From assembly GCA_033807695.1 (NCBI GenBank), contig CM066310.1, forward strand, positions 2,790,001-2,854,000: a stretch of DNA of 64,000 nucleotides, written 5' to 3'. Positions 1-9,864 of the stretch are shown here, one piece after another; the stretch's first letter is position 1; the number at the start of each line of letters is the position of its first letter. This DNA comes from Daedaleopsis sinensis. Taxonomy: Eukaryota; Basidiomycota; Agaricomycetes; Polyporales; Polyporaceae. The notes beneath the pieces are model-generated. The model was not told where the DNA came from and did not search any database. It saw nothing but the letters and a program-made list of their open reading frames with translations. The translations under genes were made by a program, and so were the position numbers.

Positions 1-2
1 CA

Positions 3-449
3 AGAGAAGAAGAGCTATTGTACGTCCTGCGGAAGCTGCTCGATCTACGGCTCTGGCCTGGTACATTGTGGGCAGCGCTCTCCGAGTCCCCTTCCCAGTA
101 CTGTGTAGAGCAGCCCGGTATGTTTCCAAGCTTACATCTGCCACACGCTACTGATCGCCTTCTTACAGTCGTCGACCACGCCCTCTCGCCGTCCGCACTG
201 ATCGCTGACTCCGTCAAACGTTCGACCAAAGCACACCTCTTCCATTTCTACCCCATCTTGTGCGAAATCGTCTCCATACCTCGCAAAACACCCACAGCCT
301 GGGTCACGCCAAGCGCCCATGAAGCGCCCTCAGCACCGAAGAACACTGTGGGATCTTCGACTGATGCTCCAGCGGTGGAGCTCGATGCCCGCAGTATTGT
401 CAAAGATTGTTTGAAGGAATTAGGCAGAGAGCTCGGGGTTGGTCACTAG
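3..449 (+). CDS. C-terminal end of a MON2-like protein (5' partial)
   Basis: Only the 3' end of this gene is in the window. The frame is open from the first bases to the stop at 447-449. A 51-nt intron is likely at 118-168 (GTATGT donor, TTACAG acceptor); it is a multiple of three, so the frame reads through it. Before the intron the protein reads ELLYVLRKLLDL; after it come LFHFYPILCEIV and a final SIVKDCLKELGRELG. This order of blocks resembles the extreme C terminus of fungal Mon2, a large Golgi/endosome scaffold related to Arf-GEFs that acts with Dop1 and Neo1 in retrograde traffic. The assignment rests on remembered family features and is not certain. Confidence 0.5.
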   Translation, partial: REEELLYVLRKLLDLRLWPGTLWAALSESPSQYCVEQPGMFPSLHLPHATDRLLTVVDHALSPSALIADSVKRSTKAHLFHFYPILCEIVSIPRKTPTAWVTPSAHEAPSAPKNTVGSSTDAPAVELDARSIVKDCLKELGRELGVGH

Positions 450-612
450 GACGCTCGATCGAAGCTCCCTCCGACACGAAGTCGCCGCCACATCCTCCTC
501 GCTGTCTCAATATTGTTCTTTGCGCTCGTACACACTACATAGCACACTTCTGTACTGACTAATCCTGTAATTAAGGAATGCACCTGTTTCGCTTCGCTTC
601 AGTCTTCAGTCT

Positions 613-1284
613 TCAGTGCGGGGGCCCTGGGATACCCGGCACCGGCTCTTTCATGTCCTCCTCTGTCGCCCCCATCACCCGCAACAGCTCATCCTTCTTG
701 AACATCCGAGCCGTCTGGATGGCGGTCGGGGTGCCAAGGCGCGGATTTGCACCGCCCTCGATGAGTACGCGGACGACCTCGTCGTGGCCTTTGAAGACCG
801 CTCCCGCAAGCGGCGACTGACCCTGGTCGTTGGTACGGTCTCCGTCTGCGCCCCTCGCCAAGAGGTCCTTCACGAGGCTGGCGTGCCCGTTGTAGGCCGC
901 GAGCATGAGTAAGGTGTTCCCTAGACGTGCCACCGTCACATCACGCAGGATCAGCGTCAGCGTCGACACACACTGCGGGGAGCAGAAGAAGTTCACGCTC
1001 GTCTGAGTCGCTGCTCCTGCGCACCTTTGTCGTTCGTGAGATTTGGCGGCAGGCCGACGTCTACCGCTTGCAGGAGCAGTCCCGACTTGTTGTCCCGGGC
1101 CGCGTCGAACATGCGGTGCGCGAAGTCGAGCGTGTCCTGCGGAAGGCTCTGCGCGCCTTGCATGATAGGGTCCGCCTGTAAGTTGGGAACGAGAGATGTG
1201 TTATCGGGATTGCTTGATCATGAGTCGTACCTCCGCTTGTGACCACTCGGCCGCGGCGTTGATTCGATGGTATGTACGTACCAT
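613..1284 (-). CDS. Small ankyrin-repeat protein, three exons
   Basis: Proposed CDS is complement(613..920, 1025..1175, 1231..1284), 170 aa. Intron phases agree and both introns have GT-AG ends (55 and 104 nt). The middle exon encodes FAHRMFDAARDNKSGLLLQA, the typical entry helix of this family. Ankyrin units follow: NDKGNTLLMLAAYNGHASLV, NDQGQSPLAGAVFKGHDEVV and a final shorter unit. The TLLMLAAYNGH and SPLAGAVFKG signatures match a widespread family of small ankyrin proteins found in bacteria and fungi; the molecular partner is not known. The ATG at 1284 is chosen because it opens directly into the first spliced exon; the N terminus is the least certain part. It lies head-away from SLD3 on the same strand with about 380 bp between the genes. 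Confidence 0.72.
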
Positions 1285-1661
1285 CGGATGTAGGTAGCGA
1301 TCGTTCTTGATCTCTTGCGGCAGTGTGGTAACCGCACTATCGATATCCGTTTATAGGCTTTCTCGAAAGTTTTCGAGTATTTGCAGAAGCACGCAGTGTC
1401 GAGGGCGAGATTCAGAGACCCCTTAAAAGAGACCCCTTAAGGTGATAGCTGCAAATGTTAAACAGTATTGCTTCCGGCCGCGAGTGCGGTCACTGGTCAC
1501 AGTTTCACAGCTTAGAGTCAGCAGGCTCGTGACTGCCGCCTTCAACGCAAACCTCAGCCGCGCGGCGCGCGGCTATAGTACTTACTTGTGGGAGTGCTAC
1601 TGTGTACAGTCGAAAGCCTAGCATGGCCGGGCATTCGCTACACACAAAGCGTGTATATCGG

Positions 1662-3585
1662 TTAGCGATTACATTTACGACGGGCGAGTGTCTGCCCGGA
1701 CGCATTCAAATTAAAGAGCTCGGTCGGCGTCTTTCCCACCAGAACGCGCCCCCGGCCGGTGCCGCCTCGCACGGGTGTGCTGGGCTCGCCAAACCCTCCC
1801 AAATCTCCAGGACTACTGCTAACAGGCGGTCCTTCGTCCTCCGACGAAGGCCCCTCCTGCGACTCGCCGAGCGGGAGGATGTCTGGCGTGCTGTCGAGCC
1901 TCCACTCATCCCCGCCGCCGTCCTCCGAGAGGAACGAGAGCGTGCGTTGGCGGCGAGCCTTCGTCGGCGTCCCAAAGCCGTCTAGCTCGTCCTCCTCGTC
2001 CTCCTCCTCCGTGTCCATGCCGACGCTGTCGGCGCGGCTCAACTGGGACGGCTGCACCTGGGAGTGCCCGCGGTCTTGAGAGCCCGAGCCCGATGCGGAT
2101 GCCGAGCCCGAGCCTGATGCCGAAAAGAGCGCAGGAAGCCGCGCCTGCGCTTGGGACTGAGCCTTCTGCGACTGCGTTCTCGAGAGCTCCGTGCGCGGTT
2201 TGACCGGCGTAGCCTCGACGAGGACCGTGCCCATCGCCGCCTTCTCCCTCTCCAGCCGCCGGGCGTCCCGGCCCCCACCCACGTGCTGCCGGCTCTGCGT
2301 GCGCGCGAGCGAGGGCCCCGGCGCGGGCGCGGGTACAGACGCGGTGCGCGCAAGCGGCGCAGGCTTCTTGCTGAACTTGGTTGTCATCGTCACCTCGTAC
2401 ACCGTCGCGCGCTTGCGCAGCGCATGCGCGTTGAGGCCCAGCGACCGCGACCGCTCGCGCTTCTCCTGCTCGAGAGAGTGCGAGAGCGAGCGCGAACGCG
2501 CACGCTGCTCTGCGTCCTTGCTCGTGCTCGTGCTAGTCGCCGATGTAGATGCCGTACTCGGCCGCGCACGTTTCGCGGCGCGCTTGGGGGATAGCGGCGG
2601 GGAGAGGACGGGCAGGTCTGTGTCCTGGCCCCCGGCGTCTGCGAAGAGTTTCGAGCGGAAGAGCGTGCAGAGGTCCGGGAGCTTCTCTTTGAACCTAGCA
2701 GTTCTGCCTGTCAGCACCATTTTTGACCGCGGACACGGACACAGACGCAGGCACGGGGAATACGCACAGGGGCTCCACGACGTCCTCGCAGAAGGCCTGC
2801 ATCCAGTCTCTCCCGTCCTTCCGCCTGTCGTTGCGCTCGTTGGCTGCGTGTTTGGGCCCATCTCCGCGGATGAGTGTGTTGTCGACGGCGTGCATGAGCT
2901 GCCACATCGCGAGCTTGTCCATGTAGCTCTCCAGGCGCTCCTCGAGCGACTGCGGAGGCGGCGCCGGCGCGCGCGCACTCTCACGCGCCGCCTTGCGCTT
3001 ACGCTTCTTTGACTTGGACGGCGACAGCGACGGCGGCAGGGGGAGGGCCTCGGCGATGGCCGCCCGTGCGTCCTCGGACAGCGAGCCGGCTGTGCGCTGT
3101 CCGGGCAACGAGATGAGGAGGAGGTGGAGGAGGATCTGTATCTGAACCCTGGCCAATGCGCAGGGAGCAGAGAAAAATAACGTATGAGCGAGCTTGTAGG
3201 AGGGCACGCGCGCGCGGGGCCGCGGGGACGATAACACATGGGGGACCCACTCTCTCCGCTCGAACTTCTCGAGCCACGCGTGCTTGAGCCGCTCCTGAGC
3301 CTCGTACTCAGCCTGCCCGTCCTGCGGCTGTTCGTCCTCTCCGGCGACCTTGTCTTTGTGATATGCGTACCACACATACTCCTCTTCCGAGTCTGCGGGC
3401 TCGGTTTCCTCCGCGAGCAGTTCCGGGATACGGGTGTGGTATTTTTGGGAGGCCGCGCGGCTCGTCAGCAGGATTTGGCCGAGCAATGAGTGTAATGGAT
3501 GGGCGGTAGGCGATTGAGAGGTTGAAGGTGACGATGGCGTAGGCGTCACACGCGATATAGATGGTATGAGGAATTGCAGCGGCAT
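1662..3585 (-). CDS. SLD3: DNA replication initiation factor Sld3-like
   Basis: Proposed CDS is complement(1662..2694, 2768..3148, 3251..3585), 582 aa; both introns (102 and 73 nt) have GT-AG ends and keep frame. Sld3 (Treslin/TICRR in animals) binds Cdc45 and, after CDK phosphorylation, Dpb11, to fire replication origins. Family-like blocks are WLEKFERRE joined by splicing to VQIQILLHLLLISLPG, then LESYMDKLAMWQLM, DWMQAFCEDVVEPL spliced to FKEKLPDLCTLFRSKLF, and the C-terminal RSLSHSLEQEKRERSRSLG and YEVTMTTKF. The tail (roughly the last 250 residues) is low-complexity with many S/T-P sites, an acidic stretch encoded by TCC/TCG repeats near 1985-2010, and a serine-rich run. Many S/T-P sites fit the known CDK control of Sld3. 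The neighbouring open frames on the + strand are GC-rich shadows. Confidence 0.75.
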
Positions 3586-4597
3586 AATTGACTGGCGGTA
3601 AGATGTCAGTTAGTTAACTGGCAACATCGTGTACTGAGCGGGCGCGCAACAGGAGAAAATAGACTGCCATCTCAGAGCTGCTGCTCGGAGGGCTTTCTGT
3701 CGCAGAACAGTGGCGCGTAAGTGGCGCAAACCTAGCCTGAGCTCCCGTAAGGCCAAGGACAAAACCGGAAATCTGAATAGCCGCAAAGCGGGGGGCAGTC
3801 CGGCCTCAAGGCTCGCAGATGTTGGGAGAGATTCCCCAAACTTGGCACGTCCCTCGACATACATAGATGGTGAGACGAGGGGACTATATCCATGGGAAAT
3901 CCCGTAGCGGACCTACAACTTACGGGAAGGGGGAAACAATAAGGCGGCGGATTCCTAAATGCCGCTAACTGTTTTAGCCAACGCGGAACCAGCGAACGAA
4001 AGGGCAATGTGGTGATTTCACCCTCGTCGCAGTCACTCGGGCAACGTCCGCGTAAGCGATTCCTTGACTACCGGTCGCGGAGCACCGCCCTTCAGTCGCC
4101 GCAATGTCGATAACCTGCGACCCTCGCTGTTCACATATGGACACCCGACTGTCTCAGACGAATTCGTCGTCCGCCCTACTGAGCTATAACTAGCCGTAAC
4201 GCAGACTCGGTGCTCGGTGCAAGTCGTGGGCGGGTTCTCCTATATGGCTCGGGAGTGACGGTAGCCGTCTATAGAAGGGCGAGTAAAGACGATCCCAGCT
4301 CGCACAGCCGGGCGGACAATTTTGCAAGCTTCGCCAATACATTGGCCCAAGGCCAAGCTGTCCAGAGTACAGGCCAGCCCTTGCCCGAAGTGTAGTTAGA
4401 CTTCCTGGATCAACACAATAGCGAGGGATCAAGAAGACGGTCTTACGTGAGTGGAGAAGCTGCAAGATCCGCTCCTTGCCTCTCCCTGCCCGACGGCGAG
4501 CACGATCGGAAGATAGAGCAACATCGCGTGCACAGAAAGCACCGGCGGTGAAACGCAAGCGGGCACGGCCATACTCTATCGGCAGTTTTACGTATGA

Positions 4598-4639
4598 GGG
4601 GTGCGTGCAGAGGACTGCTCAGTGCTCTGCACGCACCCC
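4598..4639. repeat. Perfect 15-bp inverted repeat (hairpin)
   Basis: Left arm 4598-4612 (GGGGTGCGTGCAGAG) is exactly matched by right arm 4625-4639. Inside the loop ACTG (4614-4617) and CAGT (4620-4623) can pair as well, after a G/G mismatch, leaving a two-base loop. No matching second copy was noticed in the window. Function unknown. Confidence 0.85.
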
Positions 4640-4795
4640 ACATCGTGTTCGTCCTTCATATGCAGGCCAGAACCCGAGAGGTCTCGAGCAATCTGATGCG
4701 CCGGCGAGGTTGGTCATCTTATGCGCAGTCTGTGACAGCGGAGGTCACCGAGAAAGGACGTTCAACGGCTGAGAAGATAGTCCTGTCTCACCTGT

Positions 4796-4962
4796 GGTAA
4801 CCATAGGAATTGGAGATACGTTCGGAAAACGTACTCTTCCGGCGTCTCGGCAGCCGGGTCTGGGTAGGGGAGCTCTCGGTTGAGATTGCGCTCCTGGGTG
4901 GTGAGCCACTTGACGGAAGAGTTAGTGGGCAGATAAAAGAGTGCTTGCCCGACGGTGGCCAT
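4796..4962 (-). other. Exon-like coding stretch, unidentified
   Basis: An open stretch beginning ATVGQALFYLPTN and containing WLTTQERNLNREL and EEYVFRTYLQF ends at a good splice donor (CAG then GTGAGA). The composition looks protein-like rather than random. The W-L-T-x-x-E-R pattern resembles the cytosolic loop of allantoate/pantothenate-type MFS transporters, but no membrane exons could be found next to it. It may be an isolated relic or a small unrelated exon. Confidence 0.2.
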
Positions 4963-7581
4963 CGGAGAGCAGGACGGAAGGGGTGGTTAAGCTCTGAGTC
5001 GAGGTGGCGGAAGAGAAACGACGATTGTTTCGCGCGACGCGTTCCGTGACAGCTCACATGTCACGTGCCCGCAGCGAGGCGCGGAAGTGTGACGCGTGAC
5101 AAGGTTCTGGTTGCCAGCACACGGTCTGCTTCTGGCTCTCTCCTTTCTCCCTCTTCTCGGACTTCGACCGGATGCTGTGTGGCCAATATCGAGGCCCTGT
5201 TACCACAACTATATCTCCAAAAGTGCTCTGTGGGAACTAGTCCGCAAAGTATGTCTTCTCCCCGCGCGCTCTCCCTGGTTGCCATGAAGAACGACATGGT
5301 TCTCGTAATCAAAGGCCGCTAATGCCTCCGTCAGCGACATGTGCGGCGTCCCGTAGCGTCCGCGGGTCCGCTGATCGCAATCGATGCACTCGGTGCGGAC
5401 TTACTGACGTTGAGGTAGTACGTACAGTATTGATACCATCCACGGGCATCCCGGGTACGCGTATGAAAACTATTCTCCCGTCCTCCGAGCCTCGATGAGC
5501 GGATACTCATCTTCTCGGTGCGGACTGTCATCGGTGCGGAATGGCTTCCAAATTCTTAATGAACAGCAGTCAAACAACCCTTATGCCTCCACTGTCGCTG
5601 AGTCAACGAAGCTGACCTCGAACTCTCTTCGAGCACTTGTCACCAGTGCGTCGGCTTCGTGTTTCTATTTTCCAGTCCACTTGACTGACGGCCTCGTCAT
5701 GCTGGTGGCACGAATACCACCCCGGTTAATCGCCGGCACGGTTATTCTTCCCTCACGGTGGACACGTTCGGAACCACTTTGAGTCCACACAGAGTCTGTG
5801 CCTTGCTCATCGATGTCCTTCAGGATTCCTCATTGCATAGAAGCTGTCGTCTCCGCATATCAGGTCTCACGCCGCTCTTCCTGGGTGCTGAAAAAATGTA
5901 TGTCAAAGATTACCGTACGCGAGGACCCAAGCCTGCGGTGAGCTCCGATGCAGTACGGATAAAATGGATCTACAACTCACATATTTGAATACACTGCTGC
6001 GCGCATTCGTGTGGGGACCCTTGTTAATGTCGATGCCATCGTGATTCGTCTGTTAATGTTTCATTTGGTGAGTGAACGCCTCTTGCGATGGATCGTCGGT
6101 GTGCGTAATGCCTCCTCCCCCTACCAGCTATACGGCGTCTCCGTCCCGTTTGGAGCGTTGGAGCGAGCCGTTGACGTCGATGGGTGCGGCCGCCGTCACC
6201 GTGTCGACCCTCGAGCAAGACCGCCTAGCGCGATCAGGGACGCACATGCCGAGCTGAGATACCCGCCGAGCTCGAAGGCTCGAGCCGCGTACGCCTAACC
6301 GTAACCTCGTGTTCGGGGCGGGGGATGACGACAAGGGCTCTCTGGGATTCACTTGGAGGACTCGGATGGCGTCCCGACCTTCTCGCGGCATACACGGCTG
6401 TCACTGGTCGTCACCAGCGCGAGCGGCAACGGTTGTGTAATGAGTGAGTCTAAGTACGGGGCGGCGCCGAGCTAGACGACGCTGGTAATCGAGGACTGGG
6501 CTCTGAGTGCTAAATGGCAGCCATAGAGACCCGCCGAACAATTGTCGTCCATTACTTACCTTCAATTCTGGGCACACGGGATATTAGGTGTAAATTGCGG
6601 TGAGAGTGCGCTACGTTCCTAGCGCGCGCCGCGATGCACATGGTGTGTCCGAGAAGATGAGAGCACGAGGCTTCGGTTGGCTCGCACCCGGCTCGTTGCC
6701 TTGTCATCGCTGATGAAGATCGGCAACGGCCACAAATTCTGTCGGATGAAGTCGACGCTAGTCGAGTTCTCCTGACGACCCGGACACTAAACCCGCCCGG
6801 CTGGGGCCGATCTTATCTCCCCGCGCATCAACAAGCCCCAGCGGCCCAGAAAGGAACACGTCGCGGACCTCGTGGCAACTTTGGCCTCTGCTGATCGCCC
6901 TCGCGTGCCTTCCGCGACCCGACGGGCCTGTGGACCGTTCAAGACGCCGGCGGGCGTGAGGGTGGCGCGCGGAGTGGCGGCGAGGGGCGGGTCGTGGTGG
7001 ACGGGTATACGTAGCTGTCTGGGAGAATGAGCGCAGTCGAACCGTCGAGCGGACGTCGGGAGCTCTCCCTGGTAACAAGCTCTAGACTGCGATTCAAACT
7101 GAACATCGGACCCTCTAGGATTTTCTCGCGTCGAGATCTCGGGAGGCGACGATGGACCTTGGCACGGGCGTCTGCTCGCCGATTCGGGACTAGTGTAGTG
7201 TCCATTGCGGGTTTCCCCAGGGTTGTGGCAATCACTCACCTCGATCGCGGTCGACAGGTTTCGGTTTTGGTCCTATTTCGTCGCAGCGCCAACGCTCATC
7301 ATGCTGGGCTCGGTCTCCAAGCTGTTTCCACGCGTCCGGGGGCTCCTTGCTCTCCTTCCCTTTTGTCCGTGACCATCTCCGGTCTGGCAACCTTCCCTCC
7401 CCCCCTCCCCCGAACCGATGTGCTGAAGCTCTCTGGGTCTGTGTGTATCATTGCTCCGCCGGAGGCCTGAACCCCCTTCGACGCCGTATACTCAATCTGG
7501 TTCTTCTTAATCTTGGACGGCCCTAATTAACGCAACGCTCCTGCCTCTGGAACTCAACTGTAATCGCTCACTTCTGTCTCT

Positions 7582-9349
7582 ATGAACATGTCACGCAACG
7601 CTGCAGACGCGCCATCTTCTGCTCCTAGTAACCCTTCCGACGAACCACAACGCAGGAGCTCTCGCCGCCCCTCCTCGAGTTCCCCGCCCCGACGCCCACA
7701 CCCTACCGACCCCCGACCCCACCAGGGAGCATCCCCCTCCAGCAACACCCCTTCACACCACCACCCCTCCTCCTCTTCTCGCGTAGACACACCCTCCGGC
7801 GCCGCCCCCTCATCCTCCGACCCCGAATCGAGCTTGCGCAAGAGGAAACGCGCAGCGGCTGAGCGCTCAAGCCCTTCGGGCTCATCGTCGCAAGGGGACA
7901 TGGCGGATACAGAGGAAGGGGGTCCGCGGAAACCATCACCTTTCGAGAGTGCACCCGAAGGCCCGCCGCCCAAGAAGAAACGGACACGGACGTTGACAAC
8001 GCCCCACCAGGCTGCTGTTCTGCACGCGTTACTCGCGCAGGTACGTGCCGCCGTCGCGACGACCTGTCTACGGCTCGTATTAACACCGCCGCTCGCAGTC
8101 GCGTTTCCCCACGACTCAGATGCGGGAGGAGGTCGGACGGTCGATAGGATTGAGTGCTCGCAAAGTCCAGGTACGTCGCTCGCATCTCCTCGAATGCAAT
8201 CGGACGCTCATCGTTCGTGCCCTATCCATAAGATCTGGTTTCAGGCGAGTGTCCCCTGATCCAGCTTGCCTACCGCTCATGCTGACGTCCCTCCAGAATC
8301 AGCGTCAGAAGGCACGTCGGCCCCGCGGACAGGCGTCAACCACATCAGCTCCCCTCACTCGTCCGCCCCAGTTCGGGCCCTTCACGAACGCGCCCCCGGG
8401 TTCATCAAGCGAGGTGAGCCCCACCGCAACCACGATCCACCAAGGCTCCCTCCCCGACGCGTTCTACGCGCGCGGAGCCGGCGGAGGGATGGACATGGGC
8501 TACGGCGCCGTCAGCGCGGGTTCTAGCGCGGGTTCTGAGCGGTTCGCGCATCGCGATCCCTATCTAGCCGACGACTTCTCGAGATCTGGCATGCCACCGA
8601 CGCAGCTCGCGGGCCCCGGTATCCCCGGCCCTAGCCGACGCCCTACCTTCGACGACCCCGCCTGGAGGGCGCGTCCGCAGGGCGGTTTCTCCTCACGGCC
8701 GTCGACTGCGGCCACCGAGACCGCAGACATGTACCGCCTCACGCCGCGTCCTAGACGTCCCGCGGGCGAGCAGGGTCCCGAGCTGACCCTGACGTTACCA
8801 CCCGTCATGACGAACGTCCCCCAGTCGCGCGGGCCCATGTCGAGCCCTATGAGCCCGCTGAGCGCAGGCGCATACCCGACGCTCGCCTCCATAAGCGCAC
8901 TCGAAGCTAGCGCGTCCGCCCACCGCCCCGCGCTGGACGATCGCCGGCGCACACTCCCTCCCCCCAACGTCGACTTCTCGACTACCCCGCGGCGTCCCCT
9001 CAACATCCCCCCACCGTTCACCCTGCAGCCTCAGCCCCAGTGGGACGACCCCGCCTTCTCGCCGTTCACCCACCGCAGGTCACCACCTCCCCTGCCGCAT
9101 GGGGTTTCGCCGCCGTTTGGGAGCTCTCCTACCTCTGCACAGCCGCCTTATCGCGGGGAGCCGCTGCCCAGCCTCTCCACGGTTGTGCCCTTGGCTGCTT
9201 CTGGGTCCTCGCCCACCCGGAGCCCCTTATCTCCCGCCCGCCGCACACGTTTCGACCCCGTACGATCTATGTCAGGACGTGCCTTTCCAGAGCACGCTGC
9301 ACGACCCGGATTCCACGATGCCGCAGACGAACGACCGGATACTCGCTAA
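7582..9349 (+). CDS. Homeodomain transcription factor, four exons
   Basis: Proposed CDS is join(7582..8040, 8099..8170, 8233..8244, 8297..9349), 531 aa. Spliced together, exons 1-4 give a canonical homeodomain: the basic arm KKKRTRTLTTPHQ, helix 1 AAVLHALLAQ, SRFPTTQMREEVGRSIGLS for helix 2, then ARKVQ / IWFQ / NQRQKARRPR for recognition helix 3. The invariant W-F-x-N residues are present. Helix 3 is cut by two introns so that IWFQ is encoded by a 12-nt microexon (8233-8244); the following intron (8245-8296) starts with GC rather than GT. The rest is Ser/Pro-rich and disordered, as usual for fungal homeodomain regulators acting in the nucleus. Target genes cannot be read from the sequence. 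No mating-type partner gene is visible, so it is not assigned to an HD mating locus. Confidence 0.88.
8233..8244 (+). other. 12-nt microexon of the homeodomain gene
   Basis: ATC TGG TTT CAG encodes IWFQ of homeodomain helix 3. It is bounded by a 62-nt intron (8171-8232, GTACGT...AAG) and a 52-nt intron (8245-8296) with a GC-AG boundary (CAG then GCGAGT). Skipping it would remove part of the DNA-contacting helix while keeping frame. Confidence 0.8.
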
Positions 9350-9864
9350 ACCACTCCTTAATCGCGGAGCGTCGGCGCCGCGGAGCCCGGCTGCCTCCTG
9401 TACTTACCGCACCATCCCACACGATCTTTGCCTCGACGTCTTTTCACGAACTCTGTCACGCTCTACATCTACGCACTCTAGCGCGCTGTACCCGCTACTA
9501 CTTAATCCAGGATCGCTCTGATCGGCAGACGGTGCCTACTTACTAGTCCTAATCTCGCTCCTTACCGTACCCATATGGCATTATAGTATACTTTCGTTCT
9601 TCGCAACGGCACCCATCGATGGTACAGTCGATCTTTTTCACTCGAGTCTTCACACACCATACGTACACTACATCCGTATATTGCCACCGCGTCCACACTA
9701 GCGGGCGCACACGCCCTTTATCACTCTGTCACCAACTACTACGTCTCCGTACATATACTTTGTAGCGTACGAACCACCAGGGGAAAAGTAGTAATATCTG
9801 CTCGGAATTAGGTAGCGTACTGAATACAAATATAAAGCAGCAACTGTAGTCAAGCCCCCACGAG
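9350..9864. other. Convergent 3' intergenic region
   Basis: The homeodomain gene (+) and the TOPORS-like gene (-) converge here. The stretch presumably holds both 3' UTRs and terminators. No additional gene or repeat was seen. Confidence 0.6.

Larger units (their letters stand above)
3586..7581 (+). other. Gene-poor gap of about 4 kb
   Basis: No gene could be supported here. Open frames are short, overlap on both strands and show no recognisable domain or consistent splice pattern. It holds a strong inverted repeat at 4598-4639 and one exon-like stretch on the minus strand near 4796-4962. The last several hundred bases before 7582 are presumably the promoter and 5' UTR of the homeodomain gene. 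Confidence 0.5.

Noticed and set aside
2191..3012. Long + strand open frames over SLD3
   Set aside because: GC-rich shadows of the minus-strand gene; composition is Arg/Ala/Ser-rich with no domain, while the minus strand has family motifs and phased introns.
7582..9349. Homeodomain gene as part of a mating-type (HD1/HD2) locus
   Set aside because: Mating HD genes occur as divergent pairs, often near MIP; only one homeodomain gene is here and its long disordered C terminus fits an ordinary regulator.
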